64,000 nt of DNA from Rhodopseudomonas rhenobacensis (GCF_014203125.1 NZ_JACHIH010000010.1:63612-127611); one strand, 5' to 3'; counted from the first letter of the stretch, positions 47,605 to 57,193 are shown. Program-made: numbers and translations. The notes: generated by a model not told the origin, from the letters alone.

Positions 47605-48249
47605 ATGGATGATCATCAAACGACAATGTCCGTCATTGCGGATCAGGCGGCCGAAGTGACGGTCTCCGAACCGTCGCTGATCGGCCGCGGCTTCATGGCC
47701 TATCAACGCTTCGACGTTGTGCTGCACCGCGATGGCGAACCGCCGCTGCAACAGCGCCGCGACCTGTTGCGCGCCAACAAGGTTGCTGCGGTGCTGCCGG
47801 TGGATCTGGCGCGCGGCGAGGTGGTGCTGATCCGCCAGTTTCGGCTGACGGCGCATTTCGTCACCGGCCGCGGCGAGATGGTGGAGATCGTCGCCGGCCG
47901 CGTCGATGAGGGTGAGACCCCGGCTGAGGCGGCTTCGCGCGAATGCGTCGAGGAAATCGGCGCAGCGCCGTCGCGCCTTGTCGAACTCTACAGCGTGCTG
48001 CCGACGCCGGGTATCACCGACGAATCCGTGACGTTCTTTCTCGGGCTGATCGATGCCTCGAATCTGCCGGAGCGCTGCGGGCTTGCCGAGGAGACCGAGG
48101 AGATCCGCCCCTTCGCGGTGTCGATCGACGCGGCGATCGCCGCGCTCGAGAGTGGCCTCGTGGCCAACGCGCTGTTGGTCAGCGCGCTGCAGTGGCTGGC
48201 GCTGCACCGTGATCGCTTGCAGGACTATGCAAGGAATCCAGCCGCCTGA
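47605..48249 (+). CDS. Nudix hydrolase, ADP-ribose pyrophosphatase-like
   Basis: The 214-residue protein carries a full Nudix box at about residues 98-120 (G-x5-E-x7-R-E-x2-E-E-x-G, seen as GRVDEGE, then SRECVEEIG). The preceding HFVTGRGEMVEIVAG strand is as in ADP-ribose pyrophosphatases. Likely substrates are ADP-ribose or related nucleotide sugars. The ATG at 47605 is nine bases past yejF, so it may belong to the yej transcript. Its 3' end overlaps the convergent peptidase gene by 71 bases. Confidence 0.87.
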   Translation: MDDHQTTMSVIADQAAEVTVSEPSLIGRGFMAYQRFDVVLHRDGEPPLQQRRDLLRANKVAAVLPVDLARGEVVLIRQFRLTAHFVTGRGEMVEIVAGRVDEGETPAEAASRECVEEIGAAPSRLVELYSVLPTPGITDESVTFFLGLIDASNLPERCGLAEETEEIRPFAVSIDAAIAALESGLVANALLVSALQWLALHRDRLQDYARNPAA

Positions 48250-49090
48250 TCGCGGCGAGGTCGCTGCCCGCGGCAGCGATCCGCGCGATCGCCGCGCCGA
48301 TGCCTTCGATCGCGGTGGCCATGGCGTGAGCGTTGGCATGAACGATGCTGTCGGCGTCGCGCACGATGGCGACGTGGCCTTTCCAGAACATCAGGTCGCC
48401 GCGCTGCGGGCTCTGCATTTCCGCAACTGACAGCGCGCGTCCAAGCTGGGCCTGCTGCATGTCGCTGTCGCGCGGGCAGGCGAGGCCGCACGCATTCAGC
48501 GCAACCTGCACCAGCCCGGAGCAATCGATGCCGAGGCTGCTCTTGCCGCCCCACAGATAGGGCGTGCCGAGAAAGCGCTCCGCCACCGCGACGAAATCGC
48601 TCTCGAAGGCGTCGATCGCGCTCACATGCTGGGCCGGCACGTATTGGCCGTCGTGCGTGATGGCAAAGCCGCCATCCAGCCGCGCCACCGCAAGCCGCGC
48701 GCCGAGCGGCAGCGTGTCGACCGGCGGCAATTTGATCGAGGGGCCGGGGAAGGCGAAGCTGCGTAGCGCCGTCACCTTGTGAGTTGCGGGCGGTCCCGGC
48801 GGATACAGCGCCAAATCAGGCAGCCAGCCGACATAGCCATCGCTGTGCAGCTGGCCCCAGTCCCAGCCTTCCGCGCTGCGCTCGTAGATCGTCACCCGCT
48901 CGCCCTTCAGCGCCTGAGTGTCGAGCATCGCGCCACCGAACGGATCGCGGCGGACGGGCGCGACACCGTCGAACACTTCGAACTCTTCGCCGGTCACGAA
49001 GCGCAAGGCCTCGACCTTGCCCTCGAGATGCTTCGCGGCGAGGTCGGGCCGCGCCGGCGTCAGCCGCGGATCGCGCGTCAGGTCAGCCAT
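48179..49090 (-). CDS. NlpC/P60 cell-wall peptidase with SH3-like domains
   Basis: The 303-residue protein resembles dipeptidyl-peptidase VI-type enzymes that cut muropeptides. An N-terminal bacterial SH3 region (EFEVFDGVAPVRRDPFGG; GWDWGQLHSDGYVGWLP) and a second SH3-like part precede an NlpC/P60 domain. The catalytic Cys is in LGIDCSGLVQ near residue 195, and the His is in WKGHVAIVRD. There is no signal peptide, so it may act in cytoplasmic recycling of peptidoglycan peptides. It follows the aminopeptidase gene with an eight-base overlap, forming a two-gene peptide-degradation operon. Confidence 0.9.
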   Translation of the reverse strand: MADLTRDPRLTPARPDLAAKHLEGKVEALRFVTGEEFEVFDGVAPVRRDPFGGAMLDTQALKGERVTIYERSAEGWDWGQLHSDGYVGWLPDLALYPPGPPATHKVTALRSFAFPGPSIKLPPVDTLPLGARLAVARLDGGFAITHDGQYVPAQHVSAIDAFESDFVAVAERFLGTPYLWGGKSSLGIDCSGLVQVALNACGLACPRDSDMQQAQLGRALSVAEMQSPQRGDLMFWKGHVAIVRDADSIVHANAHAMATAIEGIGAAIARIAAAGSDLAAIRRLDSLHSPASDHGAAPATAAR

Positions 49091-50465
49091 AGCGCTGGCT
49101 CAGCAATTTGTAGATCGCGCGCGCGGCCTGGCATTCGCCGCCTTCGGGACGTCCAGGCTTGGCCGTCGGCGTCCAGCCGTAGATGTCGACATGCAGCCAG
49201 CTCGCAGCGGTTTCCACGAAGCGCTGCAGGAACAGCGCGCAGGTGATCGACCCGGCGAAGCCGCCGGATGGCGCGTTGTTCAGCGCGGCGACCTTGGAGT
49301 CGAGCCAGGCGTCATAAGGCGGCCACAGCGGCAGCCGCCACAACGGATCGTTCTCGGTCTTGGCGCAGCGCGCAACGTCGAGCGCCAGCGCCTCGTCGTT
49401 GGTGTAGAACGGCGGCAGATCGGGGCCGAGCGCGACGCGCGCAGCACCTGTCAGCGTGCCGAGATCGATCAACAGCTCCGGCGCCTCTTCGTCGGCGAGC
49501 GCCAGCGCGTCGGCCAGCACCAGCCGGCCCTCGGCGTCGGTGTTGCCGATCTCCACCGTGGGCCCCTTGCGCGACGGATACACGTCGAGCGGCCGCATCG
49601 CGTTGCCGGCCACCGCGTTCTCCACCGCCGGGATCAGCACCCGCAGCCGCACCTTGAGCTTGGCGTCCATGATCATCAGCGCCAGCGCCAGCACATTGGC
49701 GGCGCCGCCCATGTCCTTTTTCATGATCAGCATGCCGCTCGACGGCTTCAAATCGAGGCCGCCGGAATCGAAACACACGCCCTTGCCGACCAGCGTCACC
49801 TTCGGATGCTTCGGATCGCCCCAGGAAAAATCGATCAGCCGCGGCGCGCGGTCGGAGGCCTTGCCGACCGCGTGGATCAGCGGATAGTTCTGCGCCAGCA
49901 ACGCCTCGCCGATGGTGCAGCTGAAACTGGCGCCGAACCGCTCGGCGAGTTCGCGCGCAGCTGTGGCGAGCTGCTCCGGTCCCATGTCGTTGGCCGGGGT
50001 GTTGATCAGATCGCGCGCCAGCGTCACCGCCTCGATGATCCGCGACAGCTCGTCGAAATCGATCCCCTCCGGCGGGACCAGCTTGACCGCCAAGGCCTCG
50101 GCCTTGCGATAGCGGCTGAATTTGTAGCTGCCGAGCGCGAAGGCCAGGGTGGCCAGACGCAGATCATGCGGCGCGTTGGCGAAGCGGTAGGTTCCAGGCG
50201 GCAGCAGCTTCGGCAATTGGCCGACGCGAAACGGATCGAGCGATTTGCCGGTCGGATCGTCCAGCGCGAACAGGATCTGCGCGACGCCGCCCTCGGGCGC
50301 GGGCAGCGCCAGATAGTCGCCGGGCTTGGCCGCGTAATTGTTGGCCATCGCAAACTGCCGGGCGTGGTCCGGCAGCGCCGCGCAGGCGGTGTCCCAATTG
50401 GCCTTGCTGACGAAGCTGATCGGCGTGGCCGACAGCCCCGGGGCGGTTTCAAACACGGGATGCAT
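49083..50465 (-). CDS. M17 leucyl aminopeptidase family protein
   Basis: Cytosolic di-metal aminopeptidase of 460 residues. The C-terminal catalytic domain has the ligand motifs VTLVGKGVCFDSGGLDLKP (metal-binding Lys and Asp) near residue 230 and NTDAEGRLVLADAL near 310, the PepA/M17 signature. The N-terminal domain is divergent, as in the PepB-like branch. It is the first gene of a pair with the NlpC/P60 peptidase and is divergent from tadD. Together they probably finish the breakdown of imported or recycled peptides. Confidence 0.92.
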   Translation of the reverse strand: MHPVFETAPGLSATPISFVSKANWDTACAALPDHARQFAMANNYAAKPGDYLALPAPEGGVAQILFALDDPTGKSLDPFRVGQLPKLLPPGTYRFANAPHDLRLATLAFALGSYKFSRYRKAEALAVKLVPPEGIDFDELSRIIEAVTLARDLINTPANDMGPEQLATAARELAERFGASFSCTIGEALLAQNYPLIHAVGKASDRAPRLIDFSWGDPKHPKVTLVGKGVCFDSGGLDLKPSSGMLIMKKDMGGAANVLALALMIMDAKLKVRLRVLIPAVENAVAGNAMRPLDVYPSRKGPTVEIGNTDAEGRLVLADALALADEEAPELLIDLGTLTGAARVALGPDLPPFYTNDEALALDVARCAKTENDPLWRLPLWPPYDAWLDSKVAALNNAPSGGFAGSITCALFLQRFVETAASWLHVDIYGWTPTAKPGRPEGGECQAARAIYKLLSQRYG

Positions 50466-50516
50466 CGGAGCCTCATATGCAAGCGGGCGAGCGCGCGCGG
50501 GCGGAGGCGTCGCCGA

Positions 50517-50537
50517 TTAACCCGCCGTTAGGGTTAA
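50517..50537. promoter_or_regulatory. Inverted repeat with CtrA-like half-sites upstream of tadD
   Basis: TTAACCC and GGGTTAA form a perfect 7-bp inverted repeat with a seven-base spacer. It contains TTAA-N7-TTAG, one base off the CtrA site TTAA-N7-TTAA. It lies 54 bases before the tadD ATG. A similar site precedes tadE. CtrA control of Tad pili is known in Caulobacter; here it is inferred. Confidence 0.45.
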
Positions 50538-50590
50538 CAGACTATTGCTCGGGGTCAGCCATCGTCCGCGCCCACCGTGAGTAAGCTGTC

Positions 50591-51394
50591 ATGCGTCAGC
50601 CGTCCAGTCTCGCCCGCACTGTTGCATCCGCCGCCGGCGCGGCGCTGCTGGCGGCGTCGCTCGGCGGCTGCCAGACCACCGGCTCGGACATCACCGGCTC
50701 GCTCGGCCCCAGCAAATCCGACGCCTTGGCGGCCGATCCGCGGTCGGCGGTCGAGGTCTATGGCGAGCGTTACCGTTCCAATCCGAAAGACGCCGAGGCC
50801 GCGTTGCGCTACGGCCAGGCGCTGCGGGCCACCGGCCAGCGCGCGCAGGCGGTCGCGGTGTTCGAACAGGCCACCATTGCCAGTCCGGGAAACAAGACCT
50901 TGCTCGCCGGCTATGGTCGCGCCTTGGCCGATGCCGGCAGCTTCCAGCGCGCCTTCGACGTGCTCGGCAGCGCGCATTCGCCGGAGAATCCGGATTGGCG
51001 GATTCTGTCGGTGCAGGGCACCACGCTCGATCAGATGGGACGTCATGAGGAGGCGCGGCGCTACTACGCCAGCGCGCTGAAGATCAAGCCGGAAGACCCT
51101 TCGGTGCTGTCGAATCTCGGGCTGTCCTACGTGCTCACCAAAGAGCTGGCGAATGCCGAACTGACGCTGCGTCGCGCCTATGGCGCGGGCGCCAGCACCG
51201 ATCCGCGGGTGCGGCAGAATCTGGCGCTGGTGGTCGGGCTGCAGGGCCGCTTCGCCGAAGCCGAATCCATCGTGCGCGCCGACCTGCCGGCCGACGAAGC
51301 CGCCGCCAACGCCGCCTATCTGCGGCAGATGCTCAGCCGCAAGGAAGCGCCGCGGCTCGGTGCGCAAGCCGACGATCCCCGCGGCCGCTCCTGA
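50591..51394 (+). CDS. tadD: TPR lipoprotein TadD (pilotin-like)
   Basis: Outer-membrane lipoprotein that helps the Tad secretin assemble. The 267-residue protein has a lipoprotein signal (LLAASLGGC lipobox near residue 27) and four or five tetratricopeptide repeats between about 55 and 235 (for example DAEAALRYGQALRATGQRAQ; DPSVLSNLGLSYVL). ATG at 50591. It is divergent from the aminopeptidase and convergent with tadC. The stop codon lies inside the first bases of a ~198-bp palindromic element. Confidence 0.9.
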   Translation: MRQPSSLARTVASAAGAALLAASLGGCQTTGSDITGSLGPSKSDALAADPRSAVEVYGERYRSNPKDAEAALRYGQALRATGQRAQAVAVFEQATIASPGNKTLLAGYGRALADAGSFQRAFDVLGSAHSPENPDWRILSVQGTTLDQMGRHEEARRYYASALKIKPEDPSVLSNLGLSYVLTKELANAELTLRRAYGAGASTDPRVRQNLALVVGLQGRFAEAESIVRADLPADEAAANAAYLRQMLSRKEAPRLGAQADDPRGRS

Positions 51395-51589
51395 GCGTCC
51401 GAGTCAAAAGGCAGCAAGCAAATCCGTGGTTTCGTCGTTGCGAGCCGAGGCCGGCGCGCAGCGCCGGCCGAACAACGAAGCAATCCAGGGGCCACCCATG
51501 GAGCCCTGGATTGCTTCGTCGCAAGGGCTCCTCGCAATGACGGGTTTAATGCCTGATTTCGTTGATCGCTTTTTCCGGCAGACGCTGAG
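51391..51589. repeat. Palindromic dispersed element, family C copy A
   Basis: A ~199-bp unit whose 5' end overlaps the tadD stop. It has complementary ends (CTGAGCGTC against GACGCTGAG with one mismatch, plus AAAA/TTTT), an outer pair GTTGCGAGCC/CTCGCAATGAC-type, and a central stem AGCAATCCAGG/CCTGGATTGCT. It is about 80% alike with copy B at 62937-63133. It is non-coding and likely folds as a long hairpin in RNA. Confidence 0.85.
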
Positions 51590-51720
51590 CGCTTCCTTCA
51601 TTCGATCAGAATAAGCGGCATCGCCGCCGGGCGCCCGTGGCTGCGGCGGCGAAGCTGCAAACGACACGTGACGTAGCAACGTGCGGGCGGCAGCGATCGC
51701 GTCGCCCGATCAAGCCGCTG

Positions 51721-52695
51721 CTACTGCATCGCCGAGATCTTGATCGCGGTCGGGCCCAGGATGACGACGAACAGCACCGGCAGGAAGAACAGGATCATCG
51801 GCACCGTCAGCTTCGGCGGCAGTGCGGCGGCTTTCTTCTCCGCCTCGTTCATCCGCATGTCGCGGTTTTCCTGCGCCATCACCCGCAGGCTCTGGCCGAG
51901 CGGGGTGCCGTAGCGCTCCGATTGCTGCAGGGCGAGGCAGACCGATTTGACGCCTTCGAGGCCGGTGCGCTTGGCCAGATTCTCATAGGCGACTTTGCGA
52001 TCCTGCAGATAGGACAGCTCCGCGGTGGTCAGCGTGAACTCTTCGGCCAGCGCGATCGACTGCGAGCCGATCTCGATCGAGACCTTGCGGAACGCGGTTT
52101 CGATCGACATGCCGGACTCCACGCAGATCAGCAGCAGATCGAGCGCATCGGGAAACGCCCGCTTGATCGAGACCTGCCGTTTGGAAATCGCGTTGGTCAG
52201 GAACAGCATCGGCGCCTGCATGCCGAGGTAGCACGCGGCGATGCAGATCGCGATCTTGATCGGGGTCGCCTGTTGCATGTGGGAGATCACGAACACATAG
52301 AGCCCGCTCGCGATCAGAAAGGCGAGCGGCATCACCATGCGGAAGAACAGGAAGGTGACGTAGGGCGCCTGGCCGCGATAGCCGGCCATCACCAGCTTGT
52401 CGCGGGCGGTTTCCTGCGCCACCCATTTGCCGAGGTTGAAGTCTTCCACCACCTTGGAGACGAACTGTTTCGGCGCTTGACGCAGCGACACCCGTTCGGC
52501 TTTCGCCATGCGGTCGCGCTCGCGCTGCCGGATCCGCTCGCGTTCGCTGGCGACGGCCTTCATGCGCTTGGACAGGCTTTCGCCGGCGAACAGCGGCATG
52601 ATCAGCGTATAGGCGGTGGCGCTGGCGGCGATCGCAGCCAGCAGCATGGTCATGAAACGAACATCGTGGAATTTCTCGATGATGAGTTCAAACAT
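51721..52695 (-). CDS. tadC: Tad pilus assembly platform protein TadC
   Basis: Inner-membrane GspF-like platform protein of 324 residues with four or so hydrophobic segments and the family motif FPDALDLLLICVESGMSIETAF near residue 190. The ending reads PLGQSLRVMAQENRDMRMNEAEKKAAALPPKL, very typical of TadC. A long basic segment (60-100) faces the cytoplasm. The ATG (52695) lies nine bases after tadB. It is the last gene of the pilA-to-tadC train. Confidence 0.94.
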   Translation of the reverse strand: MFELIIEKFHDVRFMTMLLAAIAASATAYTLIMPLFAGESLSKRMKAVASERERIRQRERDRMAKAERVSLRQAPKQFVSKVVEDFNLGKWVAQETARDKLVMAGYRGQAPYVTFLFFRMVMPLAFLIASGLYVFVISHMQQATPIKIAICIAACYLGMQAPMLFLTNAISKRQVSIKRAFPDALDLLLICVESGMSIETAFRKVSIEIGSQSIALAEEFTLTTAELSYLQDRKVAYENLAKRTGLEGVKSVCLALQQSERYGTPLGQSLRVMAQENRDMRMNEAEKKAAALPPKLTVPMILFFLPVLFVVILGPTAIKISAMQ

Positions 52696-52704
52696 GCTGC
52701 ACCG

Positions 52705-53679
52705 TCAAAAGTCGAAATTGATCATCTGCTTCATCACGAAGATGCCGATCGCCATCCACAGCACGCAACCGGCCAACAGCAGCTGCCCGGTCGGATGCGT
52801 CCACAACAGCGAGATGTAGTCCGGCGTCGTCAGGTACACCAGGAACATCACGATCGGCGGCAATGAGCCGATGATGCCGGCGGAGGCCTTGGCCTCCATC
52901 GACATCGCCTGGATCTTCTCCTTCATCCGCTTGCGGTCGCGCAGCACCTTGGAGAGGTTGCCGAGCGCTTCCGAGAGATTGCCGCCGGACTTCTGCTGGA
53001 TCGCCACCACGATGCCGAAGAAGTTGGCTTCCGGCAGCGGCATCCGGTCGTACAGCCGCGCGCAGGCTTCGCCGAGCGGCATGCCGATCGCCTGGGTTTC
53101 CAGGATCGCGAGGAATTCGCTCTTCAAGGGTTCGGGGGCGTCGGCGGCGACGACTTTCAGCGAATCGAACAGCGGCAGCCCGGCCTTGATGCCGCGCACG
53201 ATGACGTCGACGGCGTCGGGCAGCGCCTTGAGGAAGTTCTTTTCGCGGCGCTTCTTCAGGTAATTCAGCGCCCAGCGCGGCAGCCCGAAGCCGGCGGCGA
53301 AGCCGAGGCCGACCGCGGCCATCAGCCCGCCGCCCAACAGGTAGGTGATCGCGAACATCAGGGCGCCGAGCACGCCGGAGCCGATGATGAATCCCTTCGG
53401 CGTCCATTTCACGCCGGCCTGGGTCAGCCGGGTGCTCAACGCGACCTTCTTTTCCTTCTTCAGCCGGGCTTCGACTTCCTTCAGCGAGCCTTCGACCTGT
53501 TCGCGGCGCGACCGCTGCGAGCGGTCGGCCATGCGCACCACGGGCTCCGGACGCGCCAGCGAGGCGCGGCGCTGTTCGGCCGCCTTCTGTCCCGACAACG
53601 AGGGATAGATGAAGACCCATGCGAGGCCGCCGACCGCCGTGGCGGCGAGGAAGGCGACGGCGAGCGTTTGTATCTGCAT
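52705..53679 (-). CDS. tadB: Tad pilus assembly platform protein TadB
   Basis: Partner GspF-domain protein of 324 residues. It has an N-terminal helix (LAVAFLAATAVGGLAWVFI), a charged linker with RSRREQVEGSLKEVEARLKKEKK, then ALPDAVDVIVRGIKAGLPLFDSL and FFGIVVAIQQKSGGNLSEALGNLS, the TadB signatures. The family also has KMKEKIQAMSMEAKASAGIIGSLP, seen here in near form around residue 248. It sits between cpaF (11 bases) and tadC. Confidence 0.94.
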   Translation of the reverse strand: MQIQTLAVAFLAATAVGGLAWVFIYPSLSGQKAAEQRRASLARPEPVVRMADRSQRSRREQVEGSLKEVEARLKKEKKVALSTRLTQAGVKWTPKGFIIGSGVLGALMFAITYLLGGGLMAAVGLGFAAGFGLPRWALNYLKKRREKNFLKALPDAVDVIVRGIKAGLPLFDSLKVVAADAPEPLKSEFLAILETQAIGMPLGEACARLYDRMPLPEANFFGIVVAIQQKSGGNLSEALGNLSKVLRDRKRMKEKIQAMSMEAKASAGIIGSLPPIVMFLVYLTTPDYISLLWTHPTGQLLLAGCVLWMAIGIFVMKQMINFDF

Positions 53680-53690
53680 CGATGTCCCCG

Positions 53691-55163
53691 CTAGATTTCG
53701 ACGACGGCTTCGGCGGCGTCGAGCGCCGCGGCGAGCCGCTTTTCCTCGCCGTAGTAGCGCGCGCGATCCCAGAACCGCGGCCGGCCGATGCCGGTGGAAC
53801 GATGCCGGCCGACGATGTGGCCGTTGGCGTCCTCGCCGACCATGTCGTACAGGAAAATGTCCTGGGTGATGATGGTGTCGCCTTCCATCCCCATCACCTC
53901 GGTGATGTGGGTGATGCGGCGCGAGCCGTCGCGTAGCCTTGCTGCCTGGATCACCACGTCGATCGAGGCGCAGATCATCTCGCGGATGGTGCGCGACGGC
54001 AGCGAGAAGCCGCCCATCGTGATCATGGATTCGCAGCGCGACAGCGCCTCGCGCGGATTGTTGGCGTGCAGCGTGCCCATCGAGCCGTCGTGGCCGGTGT
54101 TCATCGCCTGCAGCAGGTCGAACGCCTCCGGTCCGCGGACTTCGCCGACGATGATCCGTTCGGGCCGCATACGCAGGCAGTTGCGCACCAGCTCGCGCAT
54201 CGTCACCTGGCCTTCGCCCTCGATGTTCGGCGGTCGGGTTTCCAGCCGCACCACGTGCGGCTGCTGCAGCTGCAATTCGGCGGCGTCTTCGCAGGTGATG
54301 ATGCGCTCGTCGTCGTCGATGTAATTGGTCAGGCAGTTCAGCAGCGTGGTCTTGCCGGAGCCGGTGCCGCCGGAGATCAGCACGTTGGCGCGGCAGCGGC
54401 CGATGATCTGCAAAATCGTCGCGCCTTCCGGCGTGATGGCGCCGAACTTGACGAGCTGATCGAGCGTCAGCTTGTCCTTCTTGAACTTGCGGATGGTGAG
54501 CGCAGGGCCGTCGATCGCCAGCGGCGGCACGATGGCGTTGACGCGGCTGCCGTCGGCGAGCCGAGCGTCGCAGATCGGCGAGGATTCGTCGACGCGGCGG
54601 CCGACCTGGCTGACGATGCGCTGGCAGATGTTCAAGAGCTGCTGGTTGTCGCGAAACCGGATGCCGGTGCGCTGGATGCGGCCGGCGACTTCGATGAACA
54701 CCGTGCCGGCGCCGTTGACCATGATGTCGGAAATGTCGTCGCGCGACAGCAGCGGCTCCAGCGGGCCGTAGCCGAGCACGTCGTTGCAGATGTCGTCGAG
54801 CAGTTCCTCCTGCTCGGCGATCGACATCACGATGTTCTTGATCGCGATGATCTCGTTGACGATGTCGCGGATTTCCTCGCGCGCGGATTCGGTGTCGAGC
54901 TTGGCGAGTTGTGCGAGATCGATCGCCTCGATCAGCGCGCCGAAAATGGTCGCCTTGACCTGGTAATAGTTATCCGACCTACGGGTCTCGATCGCGATCG
55001 CGGCCGGCGTCGACCGGGCCGGGGCGAGCGGCGGCGACGCCACCGCGGCGGGCGGCGCATCGATCGGCGCACGCAACGCAACGCCGGTCGCCGGCTCCGG
55101 CGCCGCTGGCGCGGGCTTCGGCAGGCGGCCGTCGTTATCTGCTCCGCTACGCTTACCAAACAC
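53691..55163 (-). CDS. cpaF: Tad pilus motor ATPase CpaF (TadA)
   Basis: Hexameric secretion ATPase of 490 residues driving Flp pilus extension and retraction. An N-terminal Ala/Pro-rich linker (1-60) is followed by the conserved [18 protein letters not shown] region, [20 protein letters not shown], Walker [15 protein letters not shown] near 265, and the Asp box and Walker B region ([20 protein letters not shown]). The His box is in [13 protein letters not shown]. All catalytic motifs are intact. It is downstream of cpaE by 21 bases. Confidence 0.96.
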   Translation of the reverse strand: MFGKRSGADNDGRLPKPAPAAPEPATGVALRAPIDAPPAAVASPPLAPARSTPAAIAIETRRSDNYYQVKATIFGALIEAIDLAQLAKLDTESAREEIRDIVNEIIAIKNIVMSIAEQEELLDDICNDVLGYGPLEPLLSRDDISDIMVNGAGTVFIEVAGRIQRTGIRFRDNQQLLNICQRIVSQVGRRVDESSPICDARLADGSRVNAIVPPLAIDGPALTIRKFKKDKLTLDQLVKFGAITPEGATILQIIGRCRANVLISGGTGSGKTTLLNCLTNYIDDDERIITCEDAAELQLQQPHVVRLETRPPNIEGEGQVTMRELVRNCLRMRPERIIVGEVRGPEAFDLLQAMNTGHDGSMGTLHANNPREALSRCESMITMGGFSLPSRTIREMICASIDVVIQAARLRDGSRRITHITEVMGMEGDTIITQDIFLYDMVGEDANGHIVGRHRSTGIGRPRFWDRARYYGEEKRLAAALDAAEAVVEI

Positions 55164-55184
55164 GACGATGCTCCACCCCGGGCG

Positions 55185-56450
55185 TTATTTGGCCCGCAAT
55201 TTCTCGAGGAACGGCGCGAGCAACGAGCCGCGCGGTTTTTTGGTTTCGCCGCGGCCGGTCAGCCGCTGGGCGATCTGCAAGAACATTTCGGTGGCGCGAT
55301 GATTGGCGGAAATCTCCGCGATCATCTGGCCGTTGTTGGCGGCGGCGCCGAAGATCTGCGCGTCGAACGGAATGCTGACCACCGGCTGGCTTTCGATCGC
55401 CTTGGCGAATTCGTTGGCGTTGATCTCCGGGCGTTTCGGCACGCCGACCTGGTTCAGGCAGTAATGCGGCGGCCGATCGTTCGGCCGCGCCGCCTTCAAC
55501 AGGTCGTACATGTTCTTGGCGTTGCGCAGATTGGCGAGGTCAGGCGCAGCCACGATCAGGATGTCGTCGGCCGAGACCAGCGCCCGCTTGGTCCAGCCCG
55601 ACCATTGGTGCGGCACGTCGAGCACGATGCAGGGCATCGTGGTGCGCAGCGTGTCGAAGATCGAGTCGAACGCCTCGCTGCCGAAGTCGTAGACCCGTTC
55701 CAGGGTGGCGGGCGCCGCCAGCAGGCTGAGGTGATCGGTGCATTTCGACAGCAGCCGGTCGATGAACGCGGTATCGACGCGGTCGGGAGAGAACACCGCG
55801 TCGGCGATGCCCTGCGGCGGGTCCTGATTGTAATCGAGGCCGGCGGTGCCGAAGGCGAGGTCGAGATCCGCGACCACCGAGTCCAATGCGAGGTCGCGGG
55901 CGATCGCCCAGGCGACGTTGTGGGCGATGGTCGAGGCGCCGACGCCGCCCTTGGCGCCGACCACCGCGATGATGCGGCCGACCGCGCGGGCTTCGGGGGC
56001 GGAGAACAATCCGCAGATCGAGGCGACGATCTTGATCGGCGCCACCGGCGCGATCACGTAGTCGCTGACGCCGCGGCGCACCAGCTCGCGATACAGCGTG
56101 ACGTCGTTGACGCGGCCGATCACGATCACCCGGGTGCCGGCGTCGCACACCGTGGCGAGCTGGTCGAGCCCGGCCAGGATGTCGCTGCGGGCGTCGGTTT
56201 CCAGAATGATGACGTTCGGCGTCGGCGCCGAGCGATAGGCCTCGATGGCAGCCGCCATGCCGCCCATCTGAATCTTGAGATGCGCCTTGCCGAGCCTTCG
56301 ATCCTCGCCGGCGGATTGCACCGCCGCCGCGGTCTCGACGGTTTCGCAGAATGCCTGCACCGACACCCGCGGCGCCGGCGCGATATGCTCTTCCGGCGCC
56401 GACGGCGGCGTGGTGGGCTCTTCGGGCGTTTGGCGTGCGTAACTGATCAT
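55185..56450 (-). CDS. cpaE: Tad pilus localisation protein CpaE (TadZ)
   Basis: ParA/MinD-like protein that places the pilus machine at the pole. The 421-residue product has an N-terminal receiver-like domain (NVIILETDARSDILAGLDQLA; RGVSDYVIAPVAP) and a C-terminal ATPase-like domain beginning IIAVVGAKGGVGASTIAHNVA near 163. In that P-loop the Lys expected after the second Gly is Ala, as in atypical TadZ proteins. The start at 56450 (MISYARQ) overlaps the cpaD stop by four bases. An open frame extends upstream only as a shadow. Confidence 0.94.
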   Translation of the reverse strand: MISYARQTPEEPTTPPSAPEEHIAPAPRVSVQAFCETVETAAAVQSAGEDRRLGKAHLKIQMGGMAAAIEAYRSAPTPNVIILETDARSDILAGLDQLATVCDAGTRVIVIGRVNDVTLYRELVRRGVSDYVIAPVAPIKIVASICGLFSAPEARAVGRIIAVVGAKGGVGASTIAHNVAWAIARDLALDSVVADLDLAFGTAGLDYNQDPPQGIADAVFSPDRVDTAFIDRLLSKCTDHLSLLAAPATLERVYDFGSEAFDSIFDTLRTTMPCIVLDVPHQWSGWTKRALVSADDILIVAAPDLANLRNAKNMYDLLKAARPNDRPPHYCLNQVGVPKRPEINANEFAKAIESQPVVSIPFDAQIFGAAANNGQMIAEISANHRATEMFLQIAQRLTGRGETKKPRGSLLAPFLEKLRAK

Positions 56451-57175
56451 TTGCCGGTATCGCTGATCTTGGTGTCGGTCGGGACCACGGGGATCGTCTT
56501 GCGGTAGTTGTCGAGGAGAACGGTCCGCCGCGCCGTGTAGGCGGGAGTTTCCGCCCGCGGCTGCACCAGGTCGGACGGGTTGGCGACCATCGCGGCGAGG
56601 TTGCGCTGGTTGGCGCAACCGAAATTGTAATACGGCTTGTTCTCGAAATAGGCCTTGTTCTTGATCGAAGGCCCGAGATCGTCCGGCCACAACCCGCACG
56701 GGCCGACGCTGGCGGTGATCCGCGGATAGTTGACGCGGATGGCGGCGAACTGCCGGGGATCACGCGGCTGAAACTCGCGCACCGTCACGCTGCCCGGCGG
56801 CAAGCCTTTGGCGGCCAGCAGCGCGCGGATCTCGCGGACCGATTGCGCCGCGGCGCGGGCGTTCGGGGTGTGGATCGGCGCGTCGATCACCACCTGGCCG
56901 GTGCCTTCGCGCAGCCAGTCGTCCGCCAATGCGGCGAGGTCGGCGCGCTGCGGCCCGGTCAGGCCGCCGCGGCCGGTGCCGACGAACACCACCATGCTCT
57001 GGTCGGCCTCCTGGATCGCGATCGGATGGCGTTGCCGAGAATCGTCCGGAATGCTGGCGGTGAGGTCCACGGTCTCGGTGTGGGTGCAGGCGCCGAGCGC
57101 CAGGCAGAGGCCGAGCAATGCGCCGCCCGAGCGCAGGCGGCGGAGCTGTTTGGCGGGGTGTTCGCGCGTCATCAT
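56447..57175 (-). CDS. cpaD: Tad pilus assembly lipoprotein CpaD
   Basis: The 242-residue protein has a lipoprotein signal (GGALLGLCLALGAC, lipobox Cys near 30) and the CpaD domain: RQRHPIAIQEADQSMVVFVGTGRGGL, LREGTGQVVIDAP, VNYPRITASVGPCGLWPDDLGP and NFGCANQRNLAAMVANPSDLV. CpaD proteins support the outer-membrane secretin. AAGGA precedes the first ATG (57175). It lies between cpaC and cpaE. Confidence 0.95.
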   Translation of the reverse strand: MMTREHPAKQLRRLRSGGALLGLCLALGACTHTETVDLTASIPDDSRQRHPIAIQEADQSMVVFVGTGRGGLTGPQRADLAALADDWLREGTGQVVIDAPIHTPNARAAAQSVREIRALLAAKGLPPGSVTVREFQPRDPRQFAAIRVNYPRITASVGPCGLWPDDLGPSIKNKAYFENKPYYNFGCANQRNLAAMVANPSDLVQPRAETPAYTARRTVLLDNYRKTIPVVPTDTKISDTGK

Positions 57176-57193
57176 TGTGGTCCTTGTCCCGCC

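Noticed and set aside
54066-56507. 813-codon open frame opposite cpaF/cpaE
   Set aside because: It is a shadow of strongly recognised CpaF and CpaE on the other strand; its translation is His/Arg/Gly-rich with no domain.
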